Below are positions 6,767-12,441 of a stretch of 12,441 nucleotides of DNA, one piece after another (the stretch's first letter is position 1; the number at the start of each line of letters is the position of its first letter). Position numbers and translations under genes: made by a program. Where the stretch lies: contig CAYMTE010000022.1 of assembly GCA_964393325.1 (NCBI GenBank), positions 1 to 12,441 on the forward strand, in the 5' to 3' direction. The notes below the pieces were generated by a model that did not search any database, was not told where the DNA came from, and was given only the letters and a program-made list of their open reading frames with translations. This stretch comes from JBAZWV01 sp964393325. GTDB taxonomy: Bacteria > Patescibacteriota > Patescibacteriia > 2-12-FULL-60-25.

Positions 6767-7465
6767 CTATTTCCCGAATCGTCGTTGCCGGCTTGCGAAT
6801 TCTTCAAGCGCTTTATCCAGCTCCTGTTCATCAAAATCCGGCCAATGTTTTTGCGTAAAATACAGCTCGCTATACACACTCTCCCAGGTTAAAAAGCCCG
6901 ATAGACGCTCTTCGCCCGACGTACGAACGACCAAGTCCGGATTCGGCATATCCGGCCAATACAATCGCTTCGCAAATTCCGTCTCCGTCACGTCTTCCGG
7001 CTTCACGCCGTCCTCAATCATTTTTTTGCAGGCATCAAGAATCTCTGGACGCCCGCCGTAATTCAAACAAATCGCAAATGTTGCGCGTGTATTCTCCGCC
7101 GTATTTCGTTCCGCTGCTTCGATCGCGCGCAAAATAGAGGGACGAAGACGATCGCGACGCCCGACGATCTTCATACGAACGCCTTTTGAAGCAAAATGCT
7201 GAAGCTCGTTCGTTAACGCCTTTTCCAACAGATCCATGAGATAACCAACTTCTTCTTCTGTTCGATCCCAGTTCTCCGTTGAGAACGCAAACACAGACAG
7301 GGTCTTGATCCCACGATCAAGACACCAATCGCCCACCTCTTTCATGCGTTCGTATCCGGCACGATGGCCTTCTAATGAAGGCAAACCGCGCTCTTTTGCC
7401 CAGCGACGGTTTCCGTCCATGATAATCGCCAGATGCGTAAGCGGGGGCGTTAGCATATATTGCAC
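6767..7465 (-). CDS. uppS: UppS, undecaprenyl diphosphate synthase (cis-isoprenyl transferase)
   Basis: Condenses isopentenyl diphosphate onto farnesyl diphosphate in cis to make the C55 lipid carrier for peptidoglycan and other envelope polymers. The 232-aa protein has the full family signature: HLAIIMDGNRRWA (11-23, catalytic Asp17), EGHRAG (32-37), FSTENW (61-66), NYGGRPEI (135-142), RTSGEERLSGF (181-191) and YSELYF...WPDF (198-211). Length is normal. The listed start is GTG at 7465; ATG at 7456 gives MLTPPLTHLAIIMDG and is an almost equal alternative. A good promoter with an overlapping inverted repeat lies immediately upstream, and the gene is separated from the 53-aa gene before it by a hairpin terminator. 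The rarA-murF wall genes follow on the same strand after a gap of about 80 bases. Confidence 0.96.
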   Translation of the reverse strand: MQYMLTPPLTHLAIIMDGNRRWAKERGLPSLEGHRAGYERMKEVGDWCLDRGIKTLSVFAFSTENWDRTEEEVGYLMDLLEKALTNELQHFASKGVRMKIVGRRDRLRPSILRAIEAAERNTAENTRATFAICLNYGGRPEILDACKKMIEDGVKPEDVTETEFAKRLYWPDMPNPDLVVRTSGEERLSGFLTWESVYSELYFTQKHWPDFDEQELDKALEEFASRQRRFGK

Positions 7466-7470
7466 AACCG

Positions 7471-7499
7471 ATGGTATCGAAATTGACGAGGACGGTCAA
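7471..7499 (-). promoter_or_regulatory. Predicted uppS promoter
   Basis: TTGACC (7499-7494) and TACCAT (7476-7471) are spaced exactly 17 bases on the minus strand. The start site predicted 6-7 bases downstream falls at 7464-7465, on the GTG start codon itself, or gives an 8- to 9-base leader if the ATG at 7456 is used. No Shine-Dalgarno sequence is present. Confidence 0.6.
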
Positions 7500-7501
7500 T
7501 T
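7481..7501. promoter_or_regulatory. Inverted repeat over the uppS -35 box (possible operator)
   Basis: AATTGAC (7481-7487) and GTCAATT (7495-7501) form a perfect 7+7 inverted repeat with a 7-base spacer. One arm contains the -35 hexamer of the uppS promoter, a position where a bound dimeric regulator would block transcription. Each arm also holds a TTGAC-like -35 core, so it may simply reflect two opposed -35 elements. No regulator gene is visible in the window. Confidence 0.4.
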
Positions 7502-7502
7502 C

Positions 7503-7529
7503 AAAAACGATCGTCAGCCGATCGTTTTT
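7503..7529 (-). terminator. Hairpin terminator after the 53-aa gene (symmetric)
   Basis: AAAAACGATCG (7503-7513) and CGATCGTTTTT (7519-7529) form a perfect 11-bp stem around a 5-base loop. The symmetry puts a T run after the stem on both strands, so it can work in both directions. In minus orientation it ends the 53-aa gene: its stem begins inside the TAA stop codon (7530-7528) and it separates that gene from the uppS promoter. Confidence 0.75.
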
Positions 7530-7689
7530 ATCTCACTGCTCCGTATGCGATCTCCGCAAAAAATGGAAGACTAAAGACAAGGAGAAGAAAAATCGCAGAC
7601 GCGAGAATCACTCTCCGAAACGGATTGTCCGGATATTCGGGCACCGGCGTCGGTGACGCATGACGGAATCGATTCTTCGGCGTAGCCAT
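7528..7689 (-). CDS. Small single-helix membrane protein (53 aa), unknown function
   Basis: A short gene with ATG at 7689-7687 and TAA at 7530-7528. Residues 1-26 are polar, basic and proline-rich (MATPKNRFRHASPTPVPEYP), then RR, then a hydrophobic helix at about 27-44 (VILASAIFLLLVFSLPFF), then a short tail AEIAYGAVR. This predicts one membrane span with the basic end inside. It is real for three reasons: an extended -10 TGCTATACT lies exactly 6 bases before the ATG, a hairpin terminator starts at its stop codon, and its codons (GCG, CCG, CGA, ATT) match the neighbours. Nothing identifies the function. Its place directly before uppS and the wall operon hints at an envelope role, but it appears to be transcribed separately. 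Confidence 0.7.
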   Translation of the reverse strand: MATPKNRFRHASPTPVPEYPDNPFRRVILASAIFLLLVFSLPFFAEIAYGAVR

Positions 7690-7695
7690 GATCGA

Positions 7696-7704
7696 AGTAT
7701 AGCA
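7696..7704 (-). promoter_or_regulatory. Extended -10 promoter of the 53-aa gene
   Basis: TGC-TATACT on the minus strand is an extended -10 element with 5 of 6 consensus bases. No good -35 is seen, as is common for extended -10 promoters. Six bases separate it from the ATG, so the predicted start of transcription is the A of the ATG: a leaderless mRNA. Confidence 0.6.
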
Positions 7705-7829
7705 TATCTGACGATAGTGACTTGCCGAAGCCGCCTTCTCCTGCTACCATCCGCGCACAACAGAGTCAGTGCCATCCGTAGGATAATATCTCCCGGATAT
7801 GTATTCGAAATGCGCTGCGCTCATGTGCC

Positions 7830-7835
7830 TACAAT
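7830..7835 (+). promoter_or_regulatory. Possible -10 box of tRNA-Pro
   Basis: TACAAT (5 of 6 consensus bases) lies 17 bases before the mature 5' end of tRNA-Pro, leaving room for a short 5' leader removed by RNase P. The -35 is not convincing; TTCGAA at 7804-7809 is too far. I see no gene in 7690-7852, the space between the divergent 53-aa gene and this tRNA. Confidence 0.4.
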
Positions 7836-7852
7836 CGTTTGCTCATCATCAT

Positions 7853-7928
<76 letters not shown>

Positions 7929-7931
7929 TAC

Positions 7932-7958
7932 AAAAAATCCGCCAATCGGCGGTTTTTT
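7932..7958 (+). terminator. Rho-independent terminator of tRNA-Pro
   Basis: CCGCC (7939-7943) pairs with GGCGG (7948-7952) around AATC, flanked by A6 at 7932-7937 and followed by T6 at 7953-7958. It begins three bases after the tRNA CCA. The flanking A and T runs mean it can also work on the minus strand. Confidence 0.9.
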
Positions 7959-8001
7959 GTTGTATGGCGTTCACAGCACCTGTTCGCTAGACTGTAGAAA
8001 T

Positions 8002-9201
8002 ATGCAACGTCATCGCTATCTCCTGCTCGCCGTCCTCCTCTCCAGCTTCCTCCCCTCGATTGCACGCGCTCAAACCGCTCCGGAGACCCAGGATACTTCC
8101 GCCGCCTCAGCGGTCACAATCGACTCGGAACGCGCTGGATCAGATGATGGCGGCGGGGCGACGCTCTCGCAAGACGATGGCATGTATGAACGAGCCATTA
8201 TTCGAGAATTGCGCACCGGGACCGAGAGCTCCACCGCTGGTGTAAAGCAGCAACGACAATATGTCATCGAATTGCTCTCTGGATCTCTCAAGGGACAAAC
8301 ACGAACCATCTCAAGCGACGTTGAGTCAAATCCGTATCAGCTCAACCCTGCCGTCGGCGATCGTGTCGTCGTCCTCATCCAAGGTCACGTTCAACAAGGC
8401 AATGAAGCGATATTCCTCGAGGGCTTCGACCGCCGCGCGGCAATGTTTTGGCTCGTCATCCTTTTCGTCGCAACGCTCATCCTCCTTGCCGGTTGGCAAG
8501 GATTCAAAGTCGCACTTTCGATTCTCGCATCCATTCTGTTGATTGGATGGATTCTCATCCCCGCATTTCTCAAAGGACTGAACCCCGTGCCGATCGCTAT
8601 CGCCCTCTCAACCGTTCTTGCAGGTATTTCGAGCATTTCGGCAACAGGATGGAATAAAAAAAGCTGGGTGACCGTTGCAGGAACGCTCGGCGGTACGATC
8701 GTTGCGTATATCATTGCCCAACTTTTTTCGGACTGGGCGCATCTCGGCGGGCTCGCAACCGAAGAAGACCGTCTCTTCTTTGCAAAAAATCCCCTGCTTG
8801 ATCCTCGCGGCCTCCTCTTCGCCGGAATTATCATTGCCTCGATGGGTGTTGTTGAAGACGTTGCCGTTTCGATTGCGAGCGGCGTCTTCGAAGTACAAAA
8901 ACACAATCCGCGCCTCACACTCAAAGAACTCTTCCGCTCGGGAATGGTCATTGGGCGCGATCACATGAGTGCGCTTGCGAATACCCTTATTTTCGCCTAC
9001 GTCGGCGCATCGCTCTCGACGCTGCTCTTGTACACACAATACGGTGGATCGTGGCTCAAATTTTTAAATTTTGACAGTGTGGTCGACGAAGTCATCCGCT
9101 CGCTCTCGGGTACCATCGGACTCATCTTCACCGTCCCCATCACCGCGATTCTTGCCGCCATCATCGCCCTCCGAACAACACGACGCTCATCAGACCAATA
9201 A
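8002..9201 (+). CDS. YibE/F family membrane protein
   Basis: This 399-aa protein starts with a cleavable-looking signal peptide (MQRHRYLLLAVLLSSFLPSIARAQ). Next come an acidic, Ser/Ala-rich linker (25-65) and a small extracytoplasmic strand-rich domain (about 66-140, containing GSLKGQTRTISSDVESNPYQ and VGDRVVVLIQG). About seven membrane helices follow, near 147-163, 168-188, 196-214, 222-241, 268-282, 323-345 and 367-389. The family signature is clear in MGVVEDVAVSIASGV (281-295) and GRDHMSALANTLIFAYVG (318-335). YibE/F proteins are widespread; the transported substrate, if any, is not firmly known. The frame stays open upstream to 7957, but that would overlap the tRNA-Pro terminator and precede the signal peptide, so the ATG at 8002 is chosen. 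TAGACT (7988-7993), 8 bases before the ATG, may be the -10. It converges with the nuclease gene, 14 bases apart, with no visible terminator between. Confidence 0.93.
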   Translation: MQRHRYLLLAVLLSSFLPSIARAQTAPETQDTSAASAVTIDSERAGSDDGGGATLSQDDGMYERAIIRELRTGTESSTAGVKQQRQYVIELLSGSLKGQTRTISSDVESNPYQLNPAVGDRVVVLIQGHVQQGNEAIFLEGFDRRAAMFWLVILFVATLILLAGWQGFKVALSILASILLIGWILIPAFLKGLNPVPIAIALSTVLAGISSISATGWNKKSWVTVAGTLGGTIVAYIIAQLFSDWAHLGGLATEEDRLFFAKNPLLDPRGLLFAGIIIASMGVVEDVAVSIASGVFEVQKHNPRLTLKELFRSGMVIGRDHMSALANTLIFAYVGASLSTLLLYTQYGGSWLKFLNFDSVVDEVIRSLSGTIGLIFTVPITAILAAIIALRTTRRSSDQ

Positions 9202-9215
9202 GACGCTCGTCCTTG

Positions 9216-10685
9216 TTACTTAGAAGCTTCCCATGGATACGGCATCGTGTACGCCGATAGCCCGGTCGCATAGGACGCAAGCCAATCTTTCAAATGCGCT
9301 GTCGCACGGACATCTTCCTCATTATAGAGCATGATCGCTTGCAGGATTGATTGATCTCCCGTCTCAAGAAATTTTTCAAATTCATCAACCGACTGACCAC
9401 CGCCCGTAACGGTTCCGGTCCAACGAAATCCCAAAAACGGAGCGATGTATTTTAGGCCGTAAAAATAGAGCGGAAAAATGACAGACGACGATGTGATTTC
9501 TTTCAGATCCATCATGCGCTCACGAAATCGATCAAGCCACGGGCTCCCCCCATACCGACGCTCCAGCACGGTAAGTCGCGATACCTCGTAGGGAGAATAA
9601 TGATACACGACAAAATCGCCGGGTAATTCTTCAAGCCACGCTAAAAATTCTTTCCACATCTTCCCCTCGTCTTCTAACCGCTCCGCAACGAATGCGCGAT
9701 ACCGATCTACACCGCCCTCACGAATCAAAAATCCATACAAGTAATCCACGTCGCTAGGCGGATCACTCTCGATATCAAAATGAATCTCAAGCGGTGGGTT
9801 AGGTAACGTCATCGGCTCTCGCACAATCACGAGATGATCTTTAAGCGCCTGCGCCTGGCGTTTTATCACCTCAAGACCGTGAAAACGCAATCCCGGCGCA
9901 ACCCCATCCAACGACTGCGGATCCATCGCCGCCGCATCATCGATCGTGCGGATTCCAAGATCCCGCAATGATCGCAACTTGCGCACGTCAACGTTGTAGA
10001 GCAGTGCAATATCGTGTTCCGCTTCCGCGAGCAACTTACACGCCGCTCCCCACGGACCCGTGTCAAAACAGCTCTTTCGGAGTACCGGATCCGGACGTTC
10101 GCCCGCACGAATTCGCTCGAGCTCAACAACGCATTCCTCAAAATCTCGAACATACTCCCCAGGAGCAAAGGAAAGGCGGTCCCCATCGCTATTCATAATC
10201 GCCGCCTCTGCCGGAAACCGACCCTGCATTTTTTCGAGCAGCGTCGCGTAAAACGTCAGCTGCACTTTTTGATATTTTTCGAGCGCATGCGTTGATTTCA
10301 CATCAACCGGAATATAGTGCCACGCGCCAAGCGCTGATTCGCCGTCACGCTTCTCAAGAAGATCCGGACGTCCGGTCCAATCACCACTCGTCAACGTCCC
10401 TTGATAAATACACGGCACGCCGGCACGCATCTGCTCAAGCGTAGACGCTGCATCGCGCTCCGCATCCCCGGTTTGCTCCATGGTCTGCACATTCGCATAC
10501 AACGTCTGAACCACACGCGCTTCGTGCGCGATGCCGTTTTCAAGACGTCGCCGCTCCGACTCCGTCAACTCACGTCTGAGCTTCTTCTCTTCTTCCGTCG
10601 CGAAGCGCTCGAAATACGGCCAATGCGGACAATGCAAAAACCGATAAAAATCGGACGCCGTGAGATAGTCTTGATATACCGACAT
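9216..10685 (-). CDS. TM0106-type RecB-like nuclease fused to RNase H-like exonuclease domain
   Basis: A 489-aa cytoplasmic DNA-processing protein with two nuclease folds. Residues 8-200 resemble a Cas4/RecB PD-(D/E)XK domain: N-terminal SDFYRFLHCP, then GRPDLLEK (Asp108), PVDVKS (Asp128, Lys130) and KVQLTFYA (140-147). Residues 238-260 (LRSLRDLGIRTIDDAAAMDP) resemble a helix-hairpin-helix. Residues 300-470 match the DnaQ/RNase H-like YprB type (RNase_H_2): FDIES (303-307), YHYSPYE (361-367), LKYIAPFLGFRW (411-422) and YNEEDVRAT (454-462, Asp458). Cas4-like proteins usually hold an Fe-S cluster with four Cys; here Cys19, Cys206 and Cys216 fit, but the middle CxxC position reads CFDTGPW, so one ligand may be lost. 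Function is probably DNA repair. It is divergent from the CAP gene, with 57 bases between them. Confidence 0.9.
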   Translation of the reverse strand: MSVYQDYLTASDFYRFLHCPHWPYFERFATEEEKKLRRELTESERRRLENGIAHEARVVQTLYANVQTMEQTGDAERDAASTLEQMRAGVPCIYQGTLTSGDWTGRPDLLEKRDGESALGAWHYIPVDVKSTHALEKYQKVQLTFYATLLEKMQGRFPAEAAIMNSDGDRLSFAPGEYVRDFEECVVELERIRAGERPDPVLRKSCFDTGPWGAACKLLAEAEHDIALLYNVDVRKLRSLRDLGIRTIDDAAAMDPQSLDGVAPGLRFHGLEVIKRQAQALKDHLVIVREPMTLPNPPLEIHFDIESDPPSDVDYLYGFLIREGGVDRYRAFVAERLEDEGKMWKEFLAWLEELPGDFVVYHYSPYEVSRLTVLERRYGGSPWLDRFRERMMDLKEITSSSVIFPLYFYGLKYIAPFLGFRWTGTVTGGGQSVDEFEKFLETGDQSILQAIMLYNEEDVRATAHLKDWLASYATGLSAYTMPYPWEASK

Positions 10686-10727
10686 GTCGGCAGTGTGGCG
10701 GAAAAGGAAAAATTCCGCAAAATCGGG

Positions 10728-10733
10728 TATACT
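10728..10733 (+). promoter_or_regulatory. -10 box of the CAP-domain gene
   Basis: TATACT lies 9 bases before the ATG at 10743, so the transcript would have a leader of about 3 bases. The -35 region (AGGAAA at 10705-10710) is poor. The same 57-base gap must hold the divergent nuclease promoter, for which CACACT, 6 bases before that gene's ATG, is a weak candidate. Confidence 0.5.
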
Positions 10734-10742
10734 TCCAACGTC

Positions 10743-11972
10743 ATGTCATCGCATGCTCGACGTGTTGCGTCGCATATCCTGCGACACGCAAAAGATCACT
10801 TTATTCCGCATGACGGTAACGGTCATCATCCCCACGTGTTAAAGCATCGTGTTCTTTTGGGGTACAGCCTCATTCTCGTTCTCCTGAAGGCGATCACGAT
10901 TGCGGGATCCATCGCCCTCCCCTCTTGGTCAACACAAGCAAGCGCGATCACGCCCGAAAATATTTTCGCACTGACCAATGACGCACGACAGAATTTGAAG
11001 CTTCCGCCGCTCACGGTGAATTCGCAACTTGCGATTGCTGCGCGCGCAAAAGCCGAAGACATGGCGGTCAACCATTATTTTGCACACACGAGTCCCGCTG
11101 GCGTGACGCCGTGGACGTGGATCAAAAATACCGGATACCGCTACCGCGTAAGTGCGGAAAATCTTGCCGTTCACTTTCAAGAAGCTGAAAACGTTCAAAG
11201 CGGCTGGATGGCGAGTCCGTCACATCGAGCAAACATTGTTGATCCGCGATTCACCGAAACAGGTATCGGCATCGCTATCGGAGATTATGAAGGCGTCCCT
11301 TCAACGTTTGTGGTGCAATATTTTGCCGTTCCAAAACTCATTGACACTGCACCGACAACCACAGCAGCACCCGTTCTTGCAGCCGCCACGCAAGCAAGTT
11401 CGACTGCGGTTGAGCAGATGTTCGTACCAGTTGAAGAAGAAACGTCTGCGCCCGACGCGAAGCCTGCTCAGCCACAAGAGCCCCGCGTCGCCATTGCACC
11501 TGAGCCGAACGGCTATACGATACAGCTCACATCAAACACGATCGCGAAAGCGACGGCACACGTCGGCGGTGTAACCACAGAACTTCAACCGGGCGTTGCG
11601 ACAACAAGCTGGACCGGCTCCATTGCCGTACCGCCGGGAAGCATCGCCCCGGGAGGCGAACCCCTCTACCTCACCCTTGAGGACGTAAACGGATCTTCAA
11701 CATTTACACCGATCGCAACCGTCGCGCCTGCATCTCCGATTGTTGACATGTTTGGCCAACCAAACGCTCCCGAACCCGAACTGAAGCTCTTCGGCTTCAT
11801 CACGCTACAAGGATTAAATGATGTCGCGCATAAAAGCTACGTCTTCTTTGTCCTCTTCCTCGCAACCTGTCTGTTGCTCAATATTTTGGTAAAATTTCAA
11901 TCCCAACGCGTGAGCGTCGTGGCGCATGGAACGCTCGTGCTCATTCTAGGCATCATCCTTAGTAGGGTGTAG
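10743..11972 (+). CDS. CAP/SCP-domain membrane protein
   Basis: This 409-aa surface protein starts with a His/Arg-rich cytoplasmic segment (1-36). A hydrophobic signal anchor follows (38-60). The CAP domain (about 70-197) has the family motifs: ALTNDARQNLKLPPL, HYFAHTSP (111-118), AENLA (138-142) and GWMASPSHRANI (154-165), including the conserved His and Glu residues. Next come an Ala/Thr/Pro/Glu-rich linker (200-255), a second strand-rich domain (256-330) and two C-terminal hydrophobic segments (365-383 and 391-407). Bacterial CAP (YkwD-like) proteins are secreted and mostly of unknown activity. Three membrane segments around a CAP domain suggest it is held on the outer face of the membrane. 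The frame is open upstream to 10401, but that overlaps the nuclease gene in antisense; the ATG at 10743 follows a -10 box and is chosen. Confidence 0.92.
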   Translation: MSSHARRVASHILRHAKDHFIPHDGNGHHPHVLKHRVLLGYSLILVLLKAITIAGSIALPSWSTQASAITPENIFALTNDARQNLKLPPLTVNSQLAIAARAKAEDMAVNHYFAHTSPAGVTPWTWIKNTGYRYRVSAENLAVHFQEAENVQSGWMASPSHRANIVDPRFTETGIGIAIGDYEGVPSTFVVQYFAVPKLIDTAPTTTAAPVLAAATQASSTAVEQMFVPVEEETSAPDAKPAQPQEPRVAIAPEPNGYTIQLTSNTIAKATAHVGGVTTELQPGVATTSWTGSIAVPPGSIAPGGEPLYLTLEDVNGSSTFTPIATVAPASPIVDMFGQPNAPEPELKLFGFITLQGLNDVAHKSYVFFVLFLATCLLLNILVKFQSQRVSVVAHGTLVLILGIILSRV

Positions 11973-11980
11973 CGCTCCTA

Positions 11981-12009
11981 TTGACAGATAGCTATTTTTT
12001 GGCTAAAAA
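11981..12009 (+). promoter_or_regulatory. Predicted promoter of the secreted-protein gene
   Basis: A perfect TTGACA (11981-11986) is followed after 17 bases by TAAAAA (12004-12009, 4 of 6). This would give a leader of about 45 bases. Two copies of CTAACAT (12015-12021 and 12040-12046) are possible alternative -10 boxes, the first with an extended TG. The T6 run at 11995-12000 after a weak CTAT/ATAG hairpin (11978-11991) could also act as a poor terminator of the CAP gene. Confidence 0.45.
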
Positions 12010-12060
12010 GACTGCTAACATAGCTTAACTTTGTTTGCACTAACATTCACCTCTACCCGA

Positions 12061-12441
12061 ATGCGTATGGATCGTTTTTCCCTGAAATCCGTGGTTAGCT
12101 CCGTTGCCCTTACGGCACTTGCGCTTACCCCCCTCTTTGCGCCAATCCAAACATTTGCCGCAATTGATCCGAACGAGGTCGACGTGTCGATGCAGGGTTT
12201 TAGCATCTCAAGCCCCTACATGACCGTTGCTGGCCAGCCAACCGCTCCAGGCTCTTTTAGCAATGGGAACGTTGGTCAATACGCGGAAGGTTCCTGCGTT
12301 CCGGTATTGATGCGCGTAACAAACGCGAGCAACCCCGCCGAAACGGGTGATTTGAGTTATCGCTTGATTTACGACTATCAAAGCAACGGGCAGAACACCA
12401 TTCATGGCATCGAACGCTTTGAATCGATCGTTACCGGCCTC
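12061..12441 (+). CDS. Secreted protein of unknown function, N-terminal part (cut by window end)
   Basis: The ATG at 12061 opens a frame of 127 codons that runs off the window without a stop. It begins with a clear Sec signal peptide: basic MRMDRFSLK, a hydrophobic core SVVSSVALTALALTPLFA, then APIQTFAA with likely cleavage after an Ala near residue 34-35. The mature part is polar and Gly/Ser/Asn-rich with strand-like stretches (VDVSMQGFSISSPYMTVAG, CVPVLMRVTNAS, LSYRLIYDYQS), suggesting a beta-sandwich surface or matrix protein. It has a single Cys so far (about residue 80). No family is recognised. Position and leader suggest export by the same surface programme as the CAP gene before it, but it has its own promoter. 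No Shine-Dalgarno precedes the ATG; ATG at 12067 is an alternative start. Confidence 0.8.
   Translation, partial: MRMDRFSLKSVVSSVALTALALTPLFAPIQTFAAIDPNEVDVSMQGFSISSPYMTVAGQPTAPGSFSNGNVGQYAEGSCVPVLMRVTNASNPAETGDLSYRLIYDYQSNGQNTIHGIERFESIVTGL

Noticed and set aside
7957..8001. Earlier start for the YibE/F protein at 7957
   Set aside because: It would overlap the tRNA-Pro terminator and put 15 extra residues before a perfectly formed signal peptide.
8391..9039. Long antisense frames (186 and 143 codons) within the YibE/F gene
   Set aside because: The sense frame encodes a clear family protein; the antisense translations are Arg-rich with no recognisable features.
10401..10742. Upstream extension of the CAP gene frame by 114 codons
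   Set aside because: It lies entirely antisense to the nuclease gene, has no secretion or domain signal, and the predicted promoter and natural anchor-bearing start are at 10728-10743.

Overview
The window looks like a chromosomal segment of a small-genome, Candidatus Patescibacteria (CPR)-type bacterium. This is inferred from four things: a short MurF without the usual N-terminal domain, a membrane-anchored CAP-domain protein beside YibE/F and TM0106-type nuclease genes, many secreted or membrane proteins of unknown function, and almost no Shine-Dalgarno sequences. TGA is used as a stop codon (for example by rarA and the gene after it), so the recoded code-25 CPR lineages are unlikely. The genus cannot be read from the sequence.

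Layout. Positions 1-133: the end of an unidentified plus-strand gene and its terminator. 214-892 (minus): a clearly AT-rich two-gene cassette, a four-cysteine zinc-ribbon protein overlapping a two-helix membrane protein, both of unknown function. 893-1117: non-coding, with a cluster of hairpins, one a perfect 10-bp stem closed by TTCG. 1118-7689 (minus): the cell-envelope block. In transcription order it holds a previously hidden 53-aa single-helix membrane protein (7689-7528), uppS (lipid carrier synthesis), rarA (replication-fork AAA+ ATPase), a membrane-anchored protein of unknown function, an FtsI/PBP2-type transpeptidase, murF, and tRNA-Glu(CTC) ending in a terminator. From rarA onward the genes overlap or are separated by at most 10 bases, and the murF stop codon shares its last base with the first base of the tRNA, so this part reads as one operon.

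Positions 7853-12441: tRNA-Pro(CGG) with terminator, a YibE/F membrane protein (plus), a TM0106-type two-nuclease protein (minus, convergent with YibE/F), a divergent CAP/SCP membrane protein (plus), and the start of a secreted protein cut by the window edge.

The common thread is the envelope: UppS makes the lipid carrier, MurF completes the pentapeptide precursor, the transpeptidase crosslinks it, and YibE/F, the CAP protein and the final secreted protein belong to the membrane or surface. Several genes have a -10-like box only 5-9 bases before the start codon and no Shine-Dalgarno, which suggests leaderless or nearly leaderless mRNAs. I found no CRISPR array, insertion sequence, rRNA or complete mobile element. 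The AT-rich cassette beside tRNA-Glu is the best candidate for acquired DNA.
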